Positions 57,778 to 64,000 of a stretch of 64,000 nucleotides of DNA are shown one piece after another (positions within the stretch are counted from its first letter, which is position 1; each line of letters starts with the position of its first letter). The DNA lies in assembly GCA_011009095.1 (NCBI GenBank), contig VTPC01001059.1, forward strand, positions 142,042-206,041, written 5' to 3'. The notes under the pieces are model-generated. The model did not search any database. It saw nothing but the letters and a program-made list of their open reading frames with translations, and was not told the DNA's origin. The stretch comes from Ignelater luminosus (lineage: Eukaryota > Arthropoda > Insecta > Coleoptera > Elateridae). The position numbers and the translations under genes are program-made.

Positions 57778-59538
57778 TACAGGATCCGGAAAAAGTCCCG
57801 GCAAGGTCTCGTAATTTCTAGGCGGAAAGATATAAATTTCTATAAATTTCAAGGACCTTTTAGGACTAAAAATACTACATTTTGGAAGTAACAAAATTTC
57901 CATTGTGTATAAGAGGGGGAAATGGGGAGGGTTATATCGAGATTTTTAAAATGCAATTCTACTTAAATTTACTCTTGTTTGAAAAACATTTAAGAAAAAT
58001 GTTTCAGGGAAAACCGGAAGTCGCTATGACAATAAATTGGTTCAAAAATTACAGCCAATAAATTATCCCAACATTTAAAATTTCAAAAAATATAAATTTG
58101 ACAGGACGGTATAATAATATTCTAGATCCAAGCGCTTCAGACTTTAAAACAGATCTTTCGGCGTTGCTGTCATCGGTTGTAATTATCTTTGAATACCTTT
58201 TTTATAAAATAAATTTCGTTCTATAATTTTGAGCACTGGAGCAGATACCTATTTTGCAAGGCGCGTGGTAGTAGAGTGGTCTACACAATGCTAGTAACAG
58301 TTATTACAGTAAAGGGGTATTCTTGTAATTTAACTATTAATTTATTCTGATTGGTAAAGGCGGTTTTTCTTTTCTCTTCTACAAAGGTATGAATATTGAA
58401 CTTGTCCTAAAATGGTAATTCCTAACTAATATTATTACCAAGGTTTAGATAAAATTCGTAAAGGAATAACTAGAAAAACTTGGACCTGCACGTTCTGGAA
58501 TTAGAAAAAACTAAACAGGCCTTTACACATGTTTGTGGTCAAAGCTGGTATCAAACATAAGTTGAGTGACAGAATATTGCAAAACCGTTAAACAGTGTAA
58601 GTAGGGAAATGAATTCTAACTTTTGACAGAAGGCACAAAAAGCCTATAAAATTCAAATTATCTCCTTATTATCAATCAAAATAAAAGATTTTTTTTCATT
58701 ACAGAAACATGTTAATCGATAGTCATATCCGATTGTTATGCAAAAATTAAAAAGCTAGTTTGTTGCTCTAGCAAATAATATTGTCTGAAATACTTGACGG
58801 AAGTTAATAATATAATGGCTTTCATTGTACTCACAGAAACTTTTATTGACAAATTTCTTCATTTACTGTAATGACCGTAAATGTACTGCGGTTAAAAAAC
58901 ATCATGATCCCTTAATGGATACTTTTGAAAAAACAAAGTAATTTTGTTTATTACATTAATGCTACGAAGCTTTTTTATTACATGTGATATTGAACGTATT
59001 AGCGTACAGAATTCTCAGCTTTACTTGCATGGTACATCTGTGCAATTTAGAATGATTCCTTCTTTTATTTTAATGTTTAATGTAATCATCTCTTTAATAA
59101 AATGTAATTTTCGCACAACAAAATAATATTGTTAAATGATCAATTTAGTGAATCTTATAGTAGACAGAACTTATTCCTGTGGATAATTTAAGAATTCTGA
59201 GTTCAGAGTAATAGAAGTGAAAAGGAGGTACCTAATTATGACATTGCAACAAGCTGTCACGTTCACTACAATTTGCTTTGTTGACTGAAGTATCAAGATA
59301 GAGGATAATACACTGAAAAAAAGTTTAGGCTTGTATTCACAAATTATAATCAATTTAATGTAATCTGTTATTACCATGGGAACTGATTGTGTCCTCTTTT
59401 CCTTACTAAAATGAGATAAAGCTGTATTATTTTATTTAAATATTAATTAGGACCTTTTAATCGTGATAAGAATATGAATACGACTATTGTTATTTCCAGC
59501 AGCAAGTATGTAATAGAACCAAGTGTAACAACCCGTGG
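57778..59538. other. No gene seen
   Basis: This is AT-rich sequence between the MITE and element copy 2, with no supported frame or repeat. Confidence 0.45.
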
Positions 59539-59920
59539 ATCCCAGCAAACACAATTATATCGTAGCGATATCAGTGCGAGTGTATCTGTGTACAAACTTG
59601 TTTAATGTTACACAGCACACTGCGCACATGTGCGTTATGTATAACGCGTAATGTCAGAAACACAGTACGCAGTACATCGCGATTACGTACCGATTGTTAC
59701 ATGCCGATGACATCCATCGTGCTTCAGACTAGGTGTATGCTTGTTGTTGGTACATTGTCATAATTTTACGTGAATACATCGCTCTAATGTCTACGTTTCC
59801 ATGTACCTGTTTCGTTTAATTTTAAAAGACTATGTAATATGCTAAATTACGTATTCGTTACGTCTACGTTGTTACATTGTTAACTTGTAATAAAGAGTAT
59901 GCCCTATTAATTAATTAAAG

Positions 59921-60138
59921 TCTGGTCTTTCTACCTCCTTGTAAATTTATTGTGCACGTAATCCAAAACATTTTTTCAAGCTTCCGACCAATTTACTCTA
60001 GTCTATAGAGGTTGCAGAAAGACCAAAATAAATTAGTCAAAAGTTAGTACAACATAATGACCTTGCCCAAGTAAGAAAAGTCTCAAGTTATCTGACCGAT
60101 AAATTTATCAGGAGGTGGAAAGACTAGGCCTTAATCTA
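59921..60138. repeat. Hairpin-forming inverted repeat in element copy 2
   Basis: Same arms as in copy 1: GTCTGGTCTTTCTACCTCC on the left and GGAGGTGGAAAGACTAGGCC on the right, with the third inner copy GGTTGCAGAAAGACC. Confidence 0.65.
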
Positions 60139-60430
60139 GGTGGCGCAGAAATTTCAAAATCTCTTAAATCATTCAAATGTGTTATCAAATAGACCAGTAG
60201 TTTAGGAATACTGCCATTCCGCTTTTAAACAAAAGTAAAAATTTGGAATTAAAGTTAAGAAAAGATCAAGGACATACATTGCAAAACGAATAGCCTAGTA
60301 ATATAACTAATTTGAATGATATCACACAGTACTTTATTTTTGAAGGAAAATGCATTAAAAGTAAACTTGGAATAAAAGTTTTATTAAATTTTTTTAAAAA
60401 AGAAAAAATACAAAATAATTCCAAAACACC

Positions 60431-61139
60431 TTAATTCGTTTTTGTCTTCTCGTCCCTTTTTAATCTTCCTGCAGCATGGCGTAGTCTCTCGGAACAACAC
60501 TGCTCAATTTCTGATAAACAAAACAATTTATATATGCGAGGTATAAATATTACGACAAGAAGAATACCTTTGTCCGATATTCATCGTCTTGGTTCCAGCC
60601 ATTCGGAGATTCCCACGTTGACGCAATCACGATAAACACGTATAACAGCAAATTCGTTGGTCAGAACATTTTTTTAAATTCTGGAGATCTTGCCTTTATA
60701 ACTAACTCCACCGATCTTACATAAAAAGAGTTTCTAGAAAAAAAAAGAAAACCAATGAACAATAATAATTATGTGTAACAAACAAATCCGCATGTTCTTT
60801 ATTTAATTTTCTAATTCTCCAAAACTTTCTTTTGTATCTATTGGCAGCATTTGCTCTACCTCTGATTTTCGATTGATTAATTAATCGTAATATCAGAATT
60901 TCAAATTTTAGTATCGCTAAAACTACTTGTGTTGCTATTATTGTCATTAATGCTATTATTTCTTTCATAGTAGTATTGTTTTCAGTTTTGTCAAAGATTT
61001 TATTGTGATTGTCATATTTATTATTGAATAATTGTAATTTATGTTTTGCTTTCCTAATATTTTTGCTCTGCCCTAATCTACGGTACTTTTGTCTAGTTGA
61101 TAAAGTACTAAAAGTTTCTTACTTTATTATTCTAGACAT
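60431..61139 (-). pseudogene. Dead DUF4806-like gene in element copy 2
   Basis: A probable 5' UTR exon ends at a GTAAGT donor (about 61214), and the next begins just before ATG 61139. The N-terminal part reads TLSTRQKYRRLGQSKN, a basic start with an LS.RQ..RRL motif known from arthropod proteins ending in DUF4806. The C-terminal signature follows: LPIDTKESFGELEN at 60850-60804; KLFLCKIGGVSYKGKISRI after a TTTTTCTAG acceptor (exon 60733-60568); VLTNEFAV; and, after a 57-base GT-AG intron, CCSERLRHAAGRLKRD in the last exon (60510-60431). DUF4806 has the same order: PI.T...F..LE, then IGG, L.NE.A and LR.A..R. Stops and frame slips interrupt it. Its biochemical role is unknown. The poly(A) signal is at 60380-60385. 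Confidence 0.6.
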
Positions 61140-61404
61140 TTCGCTTACGGTAAATTACTATTCTTAAAAATACAAGAATCAGTAGAAATACTGCATATTA
61201 CTAATTAAACTTACCTATTAACGACACTAAACCAGACAAATTTGAACGATAACTGCGGAACACTGTGGAATGAATTTACTCGAACCGAACGAAGGCAGGG
61301 AACCAAATCCGTGGCGTTCTTTGAAGAACTTACTGTTTAGATGCAGACGGGCTAAATACTTTTATTACATTCTTAGAAAGGACCATGTCCCTCTCTTTCT
61401 CATT

Positions 61405-61425
61405 TGTAAAGTAAAGTAAAGTAAA
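61405..61425. repeat. (GTAAA)n microsatellite
   Basis: TGTAAAGTAAAGTAAAGTAA appears here where copy 1 has only TGTTAAGTAAAC. It is therefore an expansion private to copy 2. Confidence 0.7.
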
Positions 61426-62402
61426 CACAAAATTTTCCTAAAAACGTCTAAGAAGGAAGTCATAAATTTTGTTTGAAACCCATTTCAAAATGACAGGTGA
61501 ACCAGGCAGATTTTAAAATAACGGGACATTTATCACTATTATTTTCTTCATACCTGCCTTTAGATAAAGAAATATTGATTTTTACCGCTTTACTGCTTGT
61601 TTATAAGTCGTCCAATATATGTAGTAAAGTTTCACTTCAGAATAAGTACATTGTATAAAATTTTATTATTATTTATCATCTTGGAATGGTGCCTACCTGG
61701 ACAGGCGCTTTTGTGCGGGGCACAATCTGTATAAGATCCACTTCACTGTGTGATTTGTATATAGAAAATACTATAGTTACATAAATATTGCTGTGGTTTC
61801 TGGCCATACAGCAAAATCAAGTAAAATTATAAAGAGCGAAATTGCCCAAAAAATTAGGGAAATAAGAAGTTATTTTTATGTTAATTTTGTTTATCAATTT
61901 ATATTTTAAGACTTAATTTATGTTAGAATTTTAATATCATCTATATTATTTTATGCCTTAAACATGTAGGAAAGGGCATAAGAGATTTAACTGCAAAAAT
62001 TTAAAATGACTTTAGATTAGTATTTTTGTAAGTGAGTGTTCCTGAAGATTAGAAGTTTAAAAAGTCTGGATCGCAGTTGATGTGGAATTTTAGTCATGTC
62101 TGAGATTATATTCTACAATAAATTTTACAGATGTCAGTATAATTTTCTTATGAAATTATAACCTTATAAGAAACGTTATTATGAAAAAATGGAATGTAGA
62201 ATATAAAAATATAATTATTTCAGACGTGTGTAAGAAAAGTATTTACCAAGAATTAGCGCATAAAGATTTGAAAAGGTAACGTCAGTTGGGCGACCAGTGT
62301 TCTAAATAGTTAATTAAGATCTATAAATCAAGTATATGTAAAACGAGCATTATTGTTACGTCATTAACATTTAACATATAAGTATATGCAGAAGTATGTA
62401 AC

Positions 62403-62640
62403 ATCTACCAGATGTGATTGCAATTACGGCTTTGCAATGTCATGGCATTGTCGTCTACCTGATGTATTCGAAATTACGCGCTGCCAACGTAGTTTGAGTA
62501 GTGTTTTGCGATGTCGTAGTCTTGACGTCCCAGCTACACTTTATACCTGATATCTACCTGATGTGATTGAAATTACGCGCTGGCGATGTAACTTGAGTAC
62601 TCCTTTGCGATGTCATAGTATTGTTGTACCAATTAAATCG
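62403..62640. repeat. Tandem CTACCTGATGT units, element copy 2
   Basis: Units start near 62404, 62454 and 62556. They follow the same order as in copy 1 but carry a short insertion (AATTAAATCGAGAAGATGTA) after the last one. Confidence 0.65.
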
Positions 62641-62725
62641 AGAAGATGTAATCGAGAGATGTAGTGCTCGTTCTTTCGTTGGTATGTACCTGTTACATTA
62701 ATGTCACACCTGTGTTTACTAGGAT

Positions 62726-64000
62726 GTATATTGATTATAGTACTATAACGATACAAAGTTTTTCTAAATATCACTAGATTAAAATTGAAATATACGAGTA
62801 TATCTAATTAATCTATGATAATATATCAATTTTATAATTGTACTACTTCAGCTGTAGCGCAACGGCTTTGTATAATAAAATTTAATTTGTTATTAAAACC
62901 ACAATCTCCACAAAGAGGTCAGTACTTATAGCTCAAGGTTTAAACACGGTGATTATATTATAAACTATAACCATAGGCATTACGCTTTATTAAAGAAAAT
63001 GTCTTAAGTTTTGATTTAAAGTAAAATTGCGAAAAAAAGGTTTTAAAGAAAATCACAACGTAATACAATATGAAAATAGAAAAGATTTAATAAAATTATT
63101 ATACCTATGGGATATGAGAATAAAATAAAATATAAACGTTTGCATATAATATTCTAGTTTGTATTGTTTATTTCGTATCTTTTCCGTAGGAATCGTAACC
63201 ATTTCGTTAAAACAATCTGTATTCTAGCTACAATGTCAGAGCAGATCGTGAGAATTCCAGGCAATCTGCTATTTGTATTCACCCAGAATGTAATGTCATT
63301 CTTTTTCTGATAGGCAACCAGCCAATAGTAATGATATTGTAGTGAAAGGAAATAAAATCAATATGCAATGAAAAGGGGAGATAGAAAATGTGGATTACAC
63401 GTGTTTGTTTAAAAAAAATAGCTAACTTGTGATGATTGGTAAACTTTTTCAGGTTTTCAAACTTTACATTGGCAAATCTAAATTCTCTCTGAACGTAGGA
63501 CTTTTTTGCGAGCTTTAATGACGCTGTCTATTCCTTTTGTTATTACCAAAAGTTGAATAAGAGAACTTCTGTTTAAAATTCATTACTTGAAAAAAAATAC
63601 TTCAGTCGGATGAATCTAGCTTGGTTTCTTTGTCTATTATATTTGATGTTTCTACATACAAAAGTTTCTATTGTTTTTATTTTTTTGCGAAGGCCACAAA
63701 AGATCAGGGATCAGTCAAGTAACCTGAAGGCTTGAGTCTTTGAATGGTATCTTTTGTGTTTTGCTATGCTTTATATGAAATTCACGTCTAGCAATTTTTA
63801 CAAAAGGTTACATCTCTCTTTTTTTACATTTCGAATATACCTGAGTTTAGTTTAGTTTTGCAATATTTAATGGAATATTATAAAATATACAAAGTTGCAC
63901 AAATATATAAAAGATATTTTATAAAATGTTAGATGTTATAGATTCTTTATCCATAAAAATAAATAAGAAATATTTTTGTCGGGTGACGCGTACAAATTAA
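62726..64000. other. No gene seen
   Basis: This is AT-rich sequence to the window edge, with nothing recognisable. Confidence 0.45.

Larger units (their letters stand above)
59539..62725. mobile_element. 3.19-kb TIR element, copy 2
   Basis: Same ends and layout as copy 1, 4.7 kb downstream in the same orientation. Relative to copy 1 it keeps about 27 bases near 61830-61856 (AAGAGCGAAATTGCCC region) that copy 1 lost. It has an expanded (GTAAA)n run at 61405-61425 and lacks a short insertion present near 54549-54570. Distinct flanks (GTGG on the left, GTATATTG on the right) show independent insertion, not a segmental duplication. Its gene copy is slightly better preserved. Confidence 0.85.

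Overview
This window looks like AT-rich intergenic or intronic DNA from an arthropod, most likely an insect. The evidence is a low GC content, many Jockey- and RTE-type LINE remains, Tc1-like MITEs with TA / CAGGGTGT ends, a Ty1/copia fragment, and several transposase-like families known mainly from uncharacterised arthropod and cnidarian proteins. I found no host protein-coding gene, rRNA, tRNA or CRISPR array that I can defend. Almost everything recognisable is a transposable element in some stage of decay, often nested in another. All family assignments come from reading translations by eye, with no database search.

Layout. 0-3 kb: an open partial frame at the left edge, then a GC-richer minus-strand LTR-like block (about 1184-2568) with a TATA box and two tRNA-Lys-type primer binding motifs. 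6.1-12.5 kb: a plus-strand Jockey-type LINE (ORF1, endonuclease, reverse transcriptase). It is split by a 2.1 kb long-TIR DNA transposon carrying its own decayed transposase (8951-11095) and, 11 bp further on, by a 0.63 kb MITE. 16.3-20.0 kb: a minus-strand fragment with a nuclease-like DTD motif, a 1.86 kb TIR element with a spliced but catalytically truncated transposase-like gene, and a Ty1/copia pol fragment. 25.4-28.4 kb: a second, longer member of that transposase-like family, interrupted by a 1.36 kb gag-only LTR element. 31.2-33.6 kb: an RTE-type LINE. 42.0-45.6 kb: a fold-back element, a minus-strand LINE and a Tc1 C-terminus. 51.7-54.9 and 59.5-62.7 kb: two direct copies of a 3.17-3.19 kb element with short imperfect TIRs, each carrying the same dead four-exon gene with a DUF4806-like C-terminus.

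The most interesting system is this last pair. Both copies share the same disabling lesions, the same exon layout, and inverted subterminal ACATCG repeats. This suggests that an already dead, gene-bearing element was mobilised in trans. A second theme is that the nested insertions can be dated relative to each other, because removing each one restores a reading frame.
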